A DNA stretch of 64,000 bases from Diplolepis rosae (GCA_030998225.1 JAPYXD010000522.1:8370001-8434000), one strand, 5' to 3'. Shown: positions 1 through 11,606, counted from the first letter of the stretch. Notes: generated from the sequence alone by a model not told the origin. Numbers and translations: made by a program.

Positions 1-2089
1 AAATCTTAAAATCCACTATATGCGTACTTCACGCTGGAAATCCTTTCTCAAGAATTTCGGAAAACGTCACACTTTATTTCTGCTCTCAAGACTGATTTTA
101 ATCCTAGAACAGCGTGTCTTTTTTAGACCCTATTTTTACGTGACGTCACGCAATGCGTAGTATCCCTCTGTTCGTGACGTAGTTATATCTTTTTTTATCG
201 GTAATTTTCTCTCTCCTAGTAACTTCCCCAGATTTTCCCCAGGCCTATAAGCCTGTGCTTGTGGTACATTCGAATACGTCACGGGACGTTACACAATTAA
301 GGAAAAACTGAAAAGATAATCAGAATAAAGTAAATCAAAATGACTGTTTTCTCAGTTTTTTCTTCAATAAAATAAACCACGGAAAGATTGAATCGGGTAA
401 AAATAACAGGTTTTTTATATTCGGAATTGATAGACAAATTTTAGTTGTTTTTTTTTTTTTGGTTTGATCCGATTCAAATTTTTAATGTCTTATTTTATTC
501 GAGATTAAATTTTTCTGACTCACCAAACAAATTTTATAAAAGAAAATTGTAAATGGAAAAAACTGAACAAATAGTATTTTCAATAAACTTTTTTTCTGAC
601 TGTCCATCATATTCTTTCTTAAACTTAAAGGGTGTCAATGCAAAAGAAGGTAAGGGACAATATGTCAATTTTACAGGAGAGTGAAAAAGCATTGTGTAAA
701 ATCAAATTCGATTTTTGAAGAAAAAACAAAAATGTACTTTAGAGCAGGAGTGTTGTTGATAGCAAAAATTTTCCACTTGCGACTCTGATAAAATGTAAAA
801 CACTCAGTTTGAAAAAAAAAAACTGGTAAGCTCTCCCAGAAATATGAAATTGCTGAATACAAGTAGAAAAGTTTGATTAAAGAAAGTAATTCCGATTCGA
901 GGAAATTAAGTTTCAATTTGGAGGTATTCGAAAACTAGTGACTTTTCATTAAAATTTTGCCTTGTTGCGCACAAAAAAAAAGTTTGAATGAAGAAATTGA
1001 TTAGTTCTGAGAATGTTAAATCGGAAAAATCAAACTTTTTACTACTATTATAAAAGAAGGGATTCTGAGCAAATCTTTTTAACGACATTTTCTGTCCTCA
1101 TTGAAACAAATTTGTATTGTAGATTGGAGTGATGGATTCCACTGAACGAGAAAAGTAGCAATAAAAACAAATTCAAGCTGATAAAAAATATATATTTCTA
1201 TAATAACTTTTTATACTGAAAATGTTTTGACTAATAAGAAATGGCGATTTTCGTTTGAGATTGTTGTTGAGATTTAGCTTTACTGAAAAACAATATAAAC
1301 AAATACTTGCAAAGTGCAATAACGAATCTGAATAAATAAAAATTTAACAGATTTGAAATTAGTAACTCCCTTTTTTTAAACAAACAGTTATTTTTTACTG
1401 ACAATCAATTAAAACAGCTGATTGTACAGCAGAGAATATGTCACTAGTTTTAATTCTCTCAAATTTCAATTGTTAACATTTCGAAAGAGTATATTACGTA
1501 TTTCTTTTGTTTTTTTGCAAAGAACTGAAAATTTAAGACATCTATTTCTTATGCGAAACTGAACAAATAAATAAACTATTGAAATCGAGAAAAAATATAA
1601 ATTTCTTTCCTGAACCTTGTAAACTCGGTTCAAATAGACATTTGGAGAGAAAAAAGGAAAGTTATACGAAACTGTATTTTTCTTTCGTTGAGTCTGACTA
1701 TATAAAACTTGTTCTACTGTATGTCGTCTATCTTTATTCTGCTTTTTCTACTAACATTTTCTTCTTTCTTCTAAAAAGAGAATACGTAACGTATTAAATT
1801 AATGTTCATCAAAAAATTGTCCTTGTAAAAATTATTCTTATTGTATATTCTTCCCGAGGATTAATATTTACAGAATTATAAAATAATAATTAATATTAAT
1901 ATTAGTAAGACTTGAAAATTTTATTTTCAAACATGCGATACAACGGTTGATATAAAAACATAAGTTAATAGACATTTTTTACTGTCTTTTACTATGTTTT
2001 TCAAGTTTTGAGGAATATATTTTGTAAATTAAAAAATTCATCTCACAGGAATGAAATAATATATATTTTAGTCACGTGATTCGGTTGTT
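1..2089. other. AT-rich DNA without recognised gene
   Basis: Long A and T runs and only short open frames with low-complexity composition (Phe, Lys, Ile, Asn). No conserved protein motif was seen on either strand. Near 130-190 there is a short stretch of CpG-containing TGACGTCA-like sequence, which may be the remains of a repeat. Confidence 0.6.
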
Positions 2090-2445
2090 ATATGGGACAG
2101 AGCAAAGAATCTGTTACGTATTTACTGAGTCAATAAGTTAAAATAGTGACAGCATAACACTTCTATATAAATTTAGAAAATATTTCATTACGATTTACTG
2201 CTTTTTGATAAATATAACAGATTATTCGATAAATATTACAGAAATTAATATTTTGAAGAACATTCCTTATTCCGTAAATTTAATAGGGATTTCTGTAATA
2301 GTTGTCGACAAATCTGTTATGCTTACAAAAAATCGTTCGATTGTACAGAATCATCTGTTAAATTTACAGGATTGTTATGCTGCCATTATTTTAACTTATG
2401 GGCCCAGTAGATGTAACAGATTTTTTCTCATGGGCCTTTGAAGCG
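2090..2445. repeat. MITE-like repeat with AATCTGTTA motifs
   Basis: The left part has AGAATCTGTTACG near 2108-2122 and the right part has its inverse, GTAACAGATTTTTT, near 2412-2426. Variants of the same motif (AACAGATTATTC, AATCTGTTATGC) recur in between. This is the structure of a small inverted-repeat element. No clean target duplication was found. The 78-codon open frame at 2205-2441 looks accidental. Confidence 0.35.
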
Positions 2446-3425
2446 ATACACACTGGGAGAAAATGCACTTTGGTAAAATATAACAATTAAAATTTTTATA
2501 AACAATTTAGATAAACAAATTTAGAATTTTAACTTTTTCGTGTAGAAGAAAAATGTTGTTGCACTGGAAATGTTTTAAACTATTGGACGAATGACAGCTA
2601 GTCACAAAAATATTTGAAAAGTTAACAATAACCATTGTTATAAACAATTCTTGTGACTAAATATTTAAATTTAAGGTTTTTTTGAATTTCAGTTTTCTGT
2701 GATCGACAGAATGGGTACAGATATTCCTGCAAATAATATATCTTTGATAATATTTGGTAAAAAGTAACAATCTGAATGTTTATAAACAATTAAGATAAAC
2801 AAATTTTAAATTTCGGCTCTTTAACGCATCAAAAAATCTGGTTTTCAATCGAAATAGCTTTAGACTAAGTTTTTAATCTAAGTCATATTAACAAACGCTA
2901 ATAAAAATACATTATTGAATATTTTTATAAATGTTTTTGCTGACAAGAATTTTTTATAACAATTGTTATTGTTAACTTTTCAAATATTTCTGTGACTAGC
3001 AGTCATTCGTGCAATAGTTTAAAACATTTTCAGTGCAACAAAATTTTTATTCTGCGTGAAAGGGTCAAAATTTTGAATTTGTTTATCTAATTTGTTTAGA
3101 AAAAATTTAATTGTTATATTTTACAAAATATTATCAAAGATTTATTATTCTAAGGAATACCTGAAGTCATTCTGGCGATTGAAGGAAATTATAATTTTAA
3201 AAAACCTAAAATTTAAATATTGTGCCACAAGAATTGTTTATAACAATGGTTATTGTGGCATTCTTCATCATTTTTGTGATTAAATGTTATTCCTACATTA
3301 ATACAAAGCACTTTTAGTAAAAAGAAAATTTTTATTACCGATAATAAGACTATTTGCCAATTTGTTCATAACATTTGTTTATAACAATTAAATGGAATAA
3401 TAAACAAGTTATTTGTATTCTGTGA
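2446..3425. repeat. Foldback-type repeat array, family A
   Basis: The segment 2465-2660 is repeated in inverted orientation at 2945-3130. Both arms carry AGTTAACAATAACCATTGTT and TTTAGATAAACAAATTT. Partial extra units lie near 2740-2810 and 3130-3420. A second, shorter copy in the opposite orientation sits at 51228-51660. The left edge reads CACTGGGAGAAAATG, similar to the CAC-type MITE ends elsewhere in the window, but no matching right end was found. Confidence 0.7.
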
Positions 3426-5215
3426 GTCTCTAAACATCTATTTAAGACAATATGCAATTTACCTAAGCAGTTATTACAGCGTAAAAAATTGTTATTTAAA
3501 AAATTTCAGTTTTTCCATTCTTTTTCATGGTTAATTAAATCGAAAATTCATTTAACTAGTAATCCCAATTTTGTTTTCAGTGAATTTTTATTTCTCGGAG
3601 TAAATATAGTTTAATAAAAGTGATTAAATATTTTAAAAAGTATTAAAGTACTCTTTTGAAAAATCAATAAAAATTTTCAAGTCAATTTTCTAATTTTCTA
3701 ATTACTCCAGAAAATGTTATTCTGTACAAAGCAATGAGTTTTATTGAGCTCTCTAAAATGTGATACGCGAGCAGACGTTTCTGAGTTTGGTATGTGTAGA
3801 AGTGATTACATACGTGCCTCGAATTATTATTACACCCCAAGTAATCTAAAATCTGCCCTATAATAATTCGAGTTTTTACATTAGTTCCAAAATTGCAAAG
3901 TGAAAGGTTCTGAATTATAAAAAAGTTTAACATTATTCTAAAAGTGAATTTCAGAGCATATTTTAAAAAAAAGTCTGAATTTCGTGTGAAAAATTGTTCA
4001 TTTGAATAAATATTAAAAGTCGATGTGAAACCTAATACTTAAACTTAGGCATCATAATATGATATTTCCCGAACTTATATGCAGTATTAAATGGAAAAGT
4101 AATAAAGTTGATATTAAATAAGCGACCTTTTAATGCTAAGAGTGAACGACCAATAATGTCCTCGCCCTTTATGTTTTTGAAGGGTCCATTTACTAATGGC
4201 CTGAAAGCAATTAATATCCCCACCATTTGCTACTATTTAATTATATTCCTTTCACTGCAGAACTCATTATACATTTACTAATTTGTTTTCATATTAAACA
4301 CAAAGACTATAATTTTTGGTTAAATTTTCAAAAACTGATTTAAAATTTTTAATCAGGCAAAATTCTATTATATCTAATAATTGAATTTTCTAGCAATTAA
4401 TAAAAGTCAGATATAGTTACTTACAACCCGAATTGAAACGAAAGAAACTTAATAGGAAAAGTTTGTATCCATTCGCATAAATCTCTTGGGCCAAACACAT
4501 AATTCTCAAACAATGCGATGTTAAGTGTACAAAGTTGACTTTTCAAATCCAAAAATCCATTGGTCTTGTCAGTATGTTTATTAAAAACTAGAAAAGTATA
4601 ACATTTTATCGAAACAATAGGATTTTTTACATTATTTTCCTGAGTAACGTTTCAAATCCATATAGAATGAAATAAAAGTTTAATTTTTTCGATGAAGAGC
4701 TGAATTAAACTTTTTCTTTGCAATTTCAAATTAATGGTTTTATAGATATGAAATAAAATCAAAGTGGAACCTGTAATAATTTACATAATCAAATTTCTCC
4801 TTTAATTTTCATTAAATTTAGAGCATTTGTAAAGTTTGATATTCTGTGAAATGTTCATCTCATTTTGCTTTTTTAAAAATATTATTATAATTATGTACAT
4901 GGTAACTCTAATAACAATCATTAAATTGATATTATGAAAGATAATGAACGCAATGCTTTAATTGAAACTTTTATTAAATTGTTTTGAATTTATTATTTTT
5001 TATTTGATTAAGTACATGGAAAAAAGTATGCCATTAAAAGTTCATAAACCAGTTCAAAATTTTTCGACAAGGTTTTAATATTATCAAATTTTTAGAAAAC
5101 TTTGGTAAAAAATAGTCAACTATTCAGGGAATGTAACAAAATAGTAGTCCTAGCAACATTTATCAACTGTTTATCAATAGTTTAGGATTCCTGAGCAATT
5201 TATAAATTTTTCCTA
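3426..5215. other. No recognised feature
   Basis: AT-rich. The open frames at 3682-3933 and 4032-4226 on the minus strand have no family signature and no splice context that convinced me. Confidence 0.5.
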
Positions 5216-5440
5216 CACGGAGAAAAATAGTTCAAGTAATTTTACTCGACTTTCGATCAAAGTTGGGACATATGGACAAGTTCGAAATTATGTAGTATCA
5301 CTGTAATTGTTTGTGATGTATTCAATGTTTAAGAATGAATCACATTGCAGTAAAATTCAGAAGCGTAGAGTAAAGTAGGAAAGCGTGCATTAAAGATTTC
5401 TAAAAATATATATTATTATTCGTAGTATCCATCTGAATCT
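5216..5440. mobile_element. CACGGAG-ended MITE, one end only
   Basis: It starts CACGGAGAAAAATAGTTC directly after a TA. About 220 bp match the left part of the element at 60976-62333, including the CGTAGTAT stretch at the end. The matching right end (CTCCGTG) is absent, so this is a truncated copy or a shorter relative. Confidence 0.7.
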
Positions 5441-5526
5441 TTCGTTATTTTCAAGCTATAAAAATATAGTCAATTTAGTAAAAAAAAGTAATTTCAAGAC
5501 TTTTATGCTGCAATATATTTGACCTT

Positions 5527-5731
5527 CTTACAGTTCTAAACGTTCATTGAACGATAACAAAATTTTATTTTCAAAACAAAATTAATTATTATGTTTATAT
5601 TAATGACCATTCAAAGATACAATCTGTCATAAAATATACGCTACTTTTTAATTTACTGGGGGAAAAACTATTCATTCAGTTAAAAAAGCAAAAATATTTC
5701 CCATCGTTCATTGAACGTTCAGAATTGTAAG
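5527..5731. mobile_element. Small inverted-repeat element (about 205 bp)
   Basis: The ends are inverted copies of about 29 bp: CTTACAGTTCTAAACG at the left and its near-complement ending GAATTGTAAG at the right. Both include CGTTCATTGAACG. No coding capacity, and the target duplication is unclear. Confidence 0.6.
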
Positions 5732-6300
5732 TACATATATATTGTATCTGTTTCATTGTATTGAACATTTTTGCCAAAACCCATTACTTTTTGATGAAAA
5801 TGAGATTTTCAACAAAAAAAACTGCTAAAACCCATTAAAGGTGCAGTACGGAATAGGTGAACCTCCTGATTTCTATCAAATTCTCCATATTTACGTAATT
5901 TGATGCGCTGATTACGAATATAATAGTCAAAATTGCCGACCAGTTGCTTTTATGGTGAAACCATGAAAAAACCTTAAAAATAATGGTTTTTAGCGTTTAT
6001 TTCAACAAATATGCAAAGTTACGCAAAATATTTTAAATATTATTTGTAGACCTCATCGAGATAAACACTTTTTGTTACATGCATTTTTTTCTAAGATTGA
6101 TAGTTGCCCAGAAAATTAGTGATACATTAGATATCGAATTAACATACCCAAAAATAATACAAGCTACACTTCATGTACAACCAAGTATTTTATGCAATTT
6201 ATTTTTTAACTCATCTTCATGACTTATCTACCTGGCCCAAATTTCACATCATGTGGGTCCCAAAATCTCCACTATATGGACCCCAAAAAATACATTGTTC
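5732..6300. other. No recognised feature
   Basis: AT-rich non-coding DNA leading into the minisatellite. No motif recognised. Confidence 0.5.
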
Positions 6301-6304
6301 GATA

Positions 6305-7050
6305 TCCATTTAATAGGGGATGAATTGAATTGAGAAAAACTCCCTATCGTGTGCCAGTCTGTTTGATTCCATTTCATAAGGAATGATTTGAATTGGAAAA
6401 CTTCCCATAGTGTGCCTGTCTGTTTGATTCGATTTAATAGGAGATGATTTGAATTGACTAAAATTCCCCATTGTGCGCCGTTCTGTTTGATTCCATTTAA
6501 TAGGGAATGATTTGAATTGAAGAAAACTCGCTATTTTTGCATGTCTGCTTGATTCAATTTAATAGGGGATGATTTGAACTGAGTAAAATTCCCCATTGTG
6601 TGCCTGTCTTTTTGATTCCATTTAATAGGGAATGATTTGAATTGAAAAAAACTCGCCATTGAGAGCCTGTCTGACTGATTAAATATAATAGTTGATGATT
6701 TGAATTTAATAAAACTCCTCATGATGTGCACGTCTGTTTGATTCTATTTAATAGGGAATGATTTTAATTGAAAAAAACTCGACATTGTGTGCCTGTCTGC
6801 ATGATTTAATTTAATAGGGGATGATTTGAACTGAGTAAAACTCCCCATTGTGTAACTGTCTGTTTGATTCAATTTAACAGGGGGTGATTTGAATGTATTA
6901 AACTCCCCATCGTGTGCCTGTCATTTTGATTCCATTTAATAGGGAATGATTTGAATTGACAAAAAGTCGCCATTGAGTGACTGTCTGCTTGATTCAATTT
7001 AATAGGGGATGATTTGAATTAAATATATTCCCCATCGTGTGCTTACAAAA
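6305..7050. repeat. 62-bp minisatellite, 12 units
   Basis: Twelve tandem units of about 61-63 bp begin near 6305, 6367, 6428, 6491, 6552, 6614, 6677, 6739, 6803, 6866, 6928 and 6991. The core is ATTTAATAGGGGATGATTTG followed by CTCCCCAT and GTGTGCCTGTCTG. From 6491 on, two unit types tend to alternate: one with TAGGGAATG and CTCGCCATT, one with TAGGGGATG and TTCCCCATT. This suggests a dimeric repeat of about 124 bp. Short open frames across it are artefacts of the repeat. Confidence 0.9.
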
Positions 7051-7210
7051 ATAATCTTTCCGCTTTTAGATAATATAATTCGTAATAATATTACAATTTT
7101 CAAAACTATAGTAAGATATTCAATTCCTGGACCTATTTGTCTGTGAGGCAACTACCTTGAAGAATTTAAAATAATTTTTTTCAGTCTACACGGAGAAAAA
7201 AATCTGACTA

Positions 7211-7634
7211 CAGTAAAACCTCATTTATCGGGACACTCATTTATCGGGATCTTCACTTATCGGGATCTCGCAACCTCATTTATCGGGACATTTTGTTTCT
7301 CCTCCAGCCACCACTCCTTGTACACAGTGATCCCAGAACGTGGGAGCTGGCGGCCCCCACCATAGACCCCACCAGCTCATGGCTTCTTCCTCGCTCGACT
7401 GCCATAGGTTGGTTGAATGAGGAAGACACAATGAGCTCGTGGCATCTATGGTGGGGGCCGCCAGCTCCTACGTTCTGGGATCACTGCTTGTACATAGTGA
7501 CATGAAGTGGGGTAAGGTGAAAGCGTGGTGGGACTCCCACCATGAGACTGAAGGTGGTAGTGGGGAGCCCCTCGAAATCCCGATAAACGAGGTGTTTACA
7601 TTTCAAGGGCGTCCCGATAAATGAGGTTTCACTG
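7211..7634. mobile_element. pogo/Tigger-like MITE
   Basis: The ends are CAGTAAAACCTCATTTATCG and the inverse of CAGTGAAACCTCATTTATCG, flanked by TA at 7209-7210 and 7635-7636. Sub-terminal copies of TTATCGGGA repeat inside each end. TA duplication plus CAGT..AACCTC ends is the pattern of pogo/Tigger-type elements (family knowledge). There is no transposase. A 162-bp hAT-type hairpin is inserted at 7325-7486, so the MITE was about 254 bp before that insertion. A truncated inverted relative lies at 33105-33205. Confidence 0.85.
7325..7486. mobile_element. hAT-type hairpin MITE, copy 1 (162 bp)
   Basis: A near-perfect hairpin with termini CAGTGATCCCAGAACGT and their inverse. It is flanked by an exact 8-bp duplication, CTTGTACA, at 7317-7324 and 7487-7494. 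An 8-bp duplication with CAGTG ends fits the hAT superfamily. The arms are about 58 bp around a non-palindromic core of about 42 bp. The core is inverted relative to copies 2 and 3. The short open frames across it are accidental. Confidence 0.92.
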
Positions 7635-7922
7635 TATAATAGTCAGAACACTATAGTCATGCGTTTGTAGCAGGTTTCGTTCTTGTCATCCTGGTGAAAA
7701 AACCATACATTTTAAGCACTGATCCCTTCATGCTAAAAAGTACTAAGTTTCATGCTTTTAGAGCAGTTGTTCCTTGCGAAAATATTTTGAAAGAAATGTT
7801 CCGTATTGTTTTTCATGAGTACCAACCTTCAAAAGATACCTGTCAAAATTTCATAACATTCTGATGTTTGGTCCACGAGTTACAGTGATTTAGGTGACGC
7901 TAGTCTTGATATTCTCAAAACA

Positions 7923-8600
7923 GTGGTTTCGAAACAATTTCGTGTGTTGATTTACGATTGCCTTTTGATGAAAAAAACACAGTGCAAGCTCAGCAATGGC
8001 TTGAAAAGTGCTACGGGGACTCTGCTTTATCAAAAACAACCATTTGTCGGTTGTTTAAACGTGGCCGTACAGACACTGAAGATGCTGAACGCTCCGGCCG
8101 GCCAAATGAGGTAGTTACACCGGAAACCATCAAAAAAGTTCACCAAATCGTTTTCAAAAACCGTAAATTAAAATTGCGTGAGATAGCTGACACCTTAAAG
8201 ATATCACACGGCAGTGTGTACGCTATTTTGCATGAACATTTGTCTATGAGGAAGCTGTTGTCAAAGTGGGTGCCGCGTTTGCTCACGGTGGATCAAAAAA
8301 GACAACGTGTCGTTGATTCCGAGCGCTCTTTGGAGTTGTTTCGCCGAAATAAATCGAATTTTTTGCGTCGGTATGTGACAATGGACGAAACCTAGATCCA
8401 TCACTACACTCCGGAGTCAAAGCGGTCGTCAGCCGAGTGGACTGCAGTCGGTGAGAAGCGTCCAAAGCGGTCAAAAACGCAAATATGGGGCGGTAAGGTT
8501 ATGGCCTCAGTATTTTGGGATGCTCATAGAGTTTTGTTCATCGACTACCTTGAAAAAGTTAAGGTGATCGATAGCGAACGTTACATTGGCCAATTCATGC
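7923..8600 (+). pseudogene. irritans-type mariner transposase, N-terminal part
   Basis: The frame opens near 7923 (SKQFRVLIYDCLL), shifts by one base near 7965, then continues through a paired helix-turn-helix domain (QAQQWLEKC to the HGSVYAILHEHL region), the WVPRLLT linker and the first catalytic motif TMDET near 8380-8394. A stop (TAG) replaces the Trp codon of the usual DETW. Reading goes on through KVMASVFWDAH and IDYLEK to about 8600, where similarity stops. The second and third catalytic Asp are missing, cut off at the junction with the minus-strand DD41D element. Motifs match the irritans subfamily (Himar-like). It is not functional. Confidence 0.9.
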
Positions 8601-9593
8601 ACATTTCTGGTGTTATTAGGCGTATATTGTCTCGAATATATTTTTTTAATGCTTTAGTAGTCTGGGAAGCATCCGCATAAACCCGGTCCTTCAAAAAACC
8701 CAAAGAAAAAAGTCACAAGGTGTCAAATCACACGATCTTGCATGCCAATTTATGGGTCCATTTCGCGAAATTATTCGATTTCCAAATTTTGTCTTCAATA
8801 AATTGATTGTATGGTGTGATGTATGGAATTTAACGCCGTCTTGTTGAAACCACATGTTTCTCAAATCCATTTCAGCGAATTCTGACCAAAAGAAGTTTTC
8901 CATCATGCTTCGGTAGCGCTCAGAATTAACGGTGACCGCATTTCCCTCATCGTTTTCAAAGAAGTATGGACCAATAACTCCTCCCCACCAAAATCCACAC
9001 CAAACAGTGACTTTTTCGGGACATTGAGTTGCTTCTTGAAGTTCTTGTGGATTTTCATCACTCCAATAATGACAGTTTTGTTTATTTACATACCCATCCA
9101 TTTGAAAATGGGCCTCATCGCTGAAGATCGCATACTTCAAAAATTCAAGATTTTCATCCAACTTTTGGAGGCTCCAATTAACAAAACGACGTCTCATTTC
9201 GTGGTCCACTGGCTTCAGACGTTGGGTTAATTTAATTTTATACGGATGAAGTTTCAAATCAACAGTTAAAATTCGCTGCAAGCTTATCCTTGACACATTT
9301 AACTGCTGTGATCGACGACGAAGGGAAATTTTTGGATTTTGCTCAACATGACACCTTACGGCTTGGATTTTCTCTGGTGTACGCACCGGACCTTTATGTG
9401 GGACTTTCTTTCAGTCCAAAAGAGTATGATTTTCTTCGAAATTACTCACGATTCTGGTAATAACGCACGTACTTGGACGATTACGAGGTCCAAAAATTTA
9501 ACGTAAAGCGCGAAATGTTAGCAGTGGAGAATCATTATTTTTATAAAATGTTTTTACGATAATTAAACGTTCGGCTGATGTGTATGACGCCAT
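8600..9593 (-). pseudogene. DD41D transposase (DUF4817-type N-terminus), broken
   Basis: Start ATG at 9593 (MASYTSAERLIIVKTFY). The N-terminal helix-turn-helix region (FYKNNDSPLLTFRALR) is interrupted by a stop, and a second stop falls before KKVPHKGPVRTPE. From 9386 the frame is open for 231 codons. The catalytic motifs are FSDEAHF (first Asp, near 9115), WFQQDG (second) and LTPCDFF (third). I count 41 residues between the second and third Asp, hence DD41D, the spacing reported for rosa/Visitor-like elements. After FLW a frameshift near 8693 precedes the C-terminal FLKDRVYADASQ region. The intact triad and long open stretch suggest moderate age. The two stops and the frameshift make it a pseudogene. 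Confidence 0.9.
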
Positions 9594-9715
9594 GGTTAGA
9601 ATTGTAAAAGACAAAACTGTCATAGTCTGTCAAAATATGGACTTGAAGTTGGTGATAAATAAGAGTTAAGGCCCATTCACATGTGTACACTTGTCTTGGG
9701 ACTTGGGACACCCTT
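8600..9715 (-). mobile_element. DD41D mariner-like transposon, copy 1
   Basis: The right (5') end reads, on the minus strand, AAGGGTGTCCCAAGTCC after a TA near 9716. Other DD41D copies here have related ends (AGGGTGAGCCA, GGGTGGGCCATC). The left end is missing: coding similarity runs into the irritans remnant near 8600. Either a deletion or a truncated insertion joined the two. Confidence 0.75.
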
Positions 9716-9742
9716 TATAATAGTTAGATTTTTTTCTCCATG

Positions 9743-10599
9743 TATAAAACAAACTTGTCGACAAAGCTGAAAGGATTTTTTCAGCAGAGTTTTGACATAG
9801 CCTGGAATGAGAATCAAATTTGTTTTTTTATATGGCTGCCTTACCCCTATAATTTAAGGGGTCCTAACCTCTAATTCATAAATCTTAAGATGTATAAAAG
9901 GTACGAGGTGTTGAAATATATCCAGTCTTTTTCGGAAAGCAATATCTCCATTATGGGTTTCAGATCGTTCAGGAAAACTATCGGGAAATACTTGTTAATC
10001 TTGAAGTTTCATTCTCACCGTTATCTGGAGTTGTTTTAGTATCAGCCTTGGGCAAGGTGACTGGTAAGGTCGTGCTCATCCAGTTTCTCTCCCTGTCTTA
10101 GATCCCATTATAAACTTGCTACGCGGTTATGTCGTTATCCGCATTGCCAACGCCAGCTCTATCCAGCCAAACTGAATGTAGTTATCGTGGAATATGGTGA
10201 AATGGGATTGTCGGGAGAAATCTGGAATTAAAAAGAACTGTTGGCAATTTCCTTATAAAGGCGGAAATTACCCTTTTGTACTTAAAAAAGAGGTAGGAAA
10301 ATCCATTTCAAGAATTTATTCCATAAGAACAATATGCTTGGAAAGAAAAACTCGTCGTTTTGTTTTGCTATGAAAAAACGACTGTTGTTTAATCGGATTT
10401 TGTTGAAACAAGATCCCTTTTTATTTGAATTACAGTGGATTGCCAAATTATTGTACTCACTTTGTTTTTCTTAACTGCAAAAAATCTCTTAATATTGAAT
10501 ATACTCATATTTAAATTTTTTCCTAAAAATAACATGAAAGACGTCAAAATTATGCATAAAATGAACTCATGATAAAGTGCTTTTGTCCATTTTTGAGCA
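9743..10599. other. No recognised feature, more balanced composition
   Basis: Composition is less AT-extreme around 9830-10260, but no frame, motif or inverted repeat was found. It could be low-copy sequence. Confidence 0.4.
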
Positions 10600-11606
10600 A
10601 AATATTTCTTCTAAATATCTCAAAAAGGAAAAACAATTGTAGACTTTATTTAAGGAAACGATTTTGTAGAACAGCGCTTATTTCGTATCTCACATATTTT
10701 GGAGAAAAAAATCGAATTTTTTTAATATTAAAAATCAAAACATAAAATATACATCCTGTTGAGAAATTTTTCAATAAGAATGTGTAGACCTCATTTGGGC
10801 AAATAATTTTCCATCTAAACGTTTTTTATGTATCTCATATATTTTGTCTAAAAAATGGAATTCTTGAATTTTAATCGTATTTTTTGGAATTGAAACGAAA
10901 AATATATGTTTTTTCACAAACTGTATGGGACACAATTTGTAGATCTTTTTGAAACGAACAACTTTGTATTCTTACGTTTTTTTCGTATTTCATATATTAT
11001 TGTTCAACAATTGAATTTTGGATTTTCAATACTTTTTTTTTAATTAAAAAGAAAAATATGCATCTTATGAAAAAATTTTACAATTCAAATTTGTAGGTCT
11101 TTATGTGGAAAATAATATTGTATTATAACGTCTTTTCCTATCTCGTATAATTTAACTGGAAAATGGAATTTTGATATTGACTTTTTTCAAGTTTTAATAT
11201 GCTGTAACATTTCTAATTTTGATTAAATCAAAAAATGTTATGAGAATAATTTGTAGAGATTTATGAGCACTATCAAAAACCAGTATTGAAATTTTTTATT
11301 TTTTCAAAAAGTTATTTTCAAAAACACAAAAGTAGTGCTCAATTCCTCAATTTTGATTTGATGTGGCTGGTTAACGAACTTATCCTTAATTTTTCGGCTC
11401 CGATAAAGTGTGCCAAAGCTCAATTCAATCTGATAATTCTGTCGGGAGTTATGCCGCACACGACCTACTACAGACAGACACACAGACACTTTTGTAAAAA
11501 CTGTTTTTTCTGACTCAGGGGGTCTCAAAACGTAAAGATTTGATGAAAATTTCGAAAGTCATTTTTCACATAAAACCAATACCTTCTCATCCATGATGAG
11601 AATGTA
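10600..11606 (+). repeat. Periodic dispersed repeat, family P, complete 3' end
   Basis: It begins at AAATATCTCAAAAAGG and contains about four diverged internal units of roughly 150-170 bp. Each has a version of TTTCGTATCTCACATATTTT followed by a TTTGTAGACCTTATTT-like phrase. It ends with CTCAGGGGGTCTCAAAACG and the small hairpin TCATCCATGATGAGAATG at 11590-11606. Related copies: 17135-17270, 26280-26480, 33655-35226, 37950-38580 (inverted), 39055-39144 (inverted), 41020-41100 (inverted), 48663-49930. An ACAGACAGACACACAGACA stretch precedes the end. Superfamily unknown. Confidence 0.8.

Larger units (their letters stand above)
7189..9742. mobile_element. CACGGAG-ended element enclosing nested transposons
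   Basis: The left end is CACGGAGAAAAAAATCTGAC (7189 on) and the right end is the complement of CATGGAGAAAAAAATCTAAC (ending 9742). Both are bordered by TA. The matching 20-22 bp suggest one original short element that was later filled by a pogo-like MITE (7211-7634), an irritans mariner remnant and a DD41D element. That they are two ends of one insertion is inference. They could be two separate insertions of one family. Confidence 0.55.

Noticed and set aside
6531..6731. A repetitive 66-residue protein
   Set aside because: It is the translation of the 62-bp minisatellite.
6305..7050. CRISPR array
   Set aside because: Units are contiguous and all alike, with no unique spacers, and the sequence is eukaryotic.
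7300..7624. Short proline/tryptophan-rich coding regions
   Set aside because: They fall in the hAT hairpin and the pogo-like MITE. The same frames recur at 15802-16176 and 59248-59395 only because the hairpin recurs.
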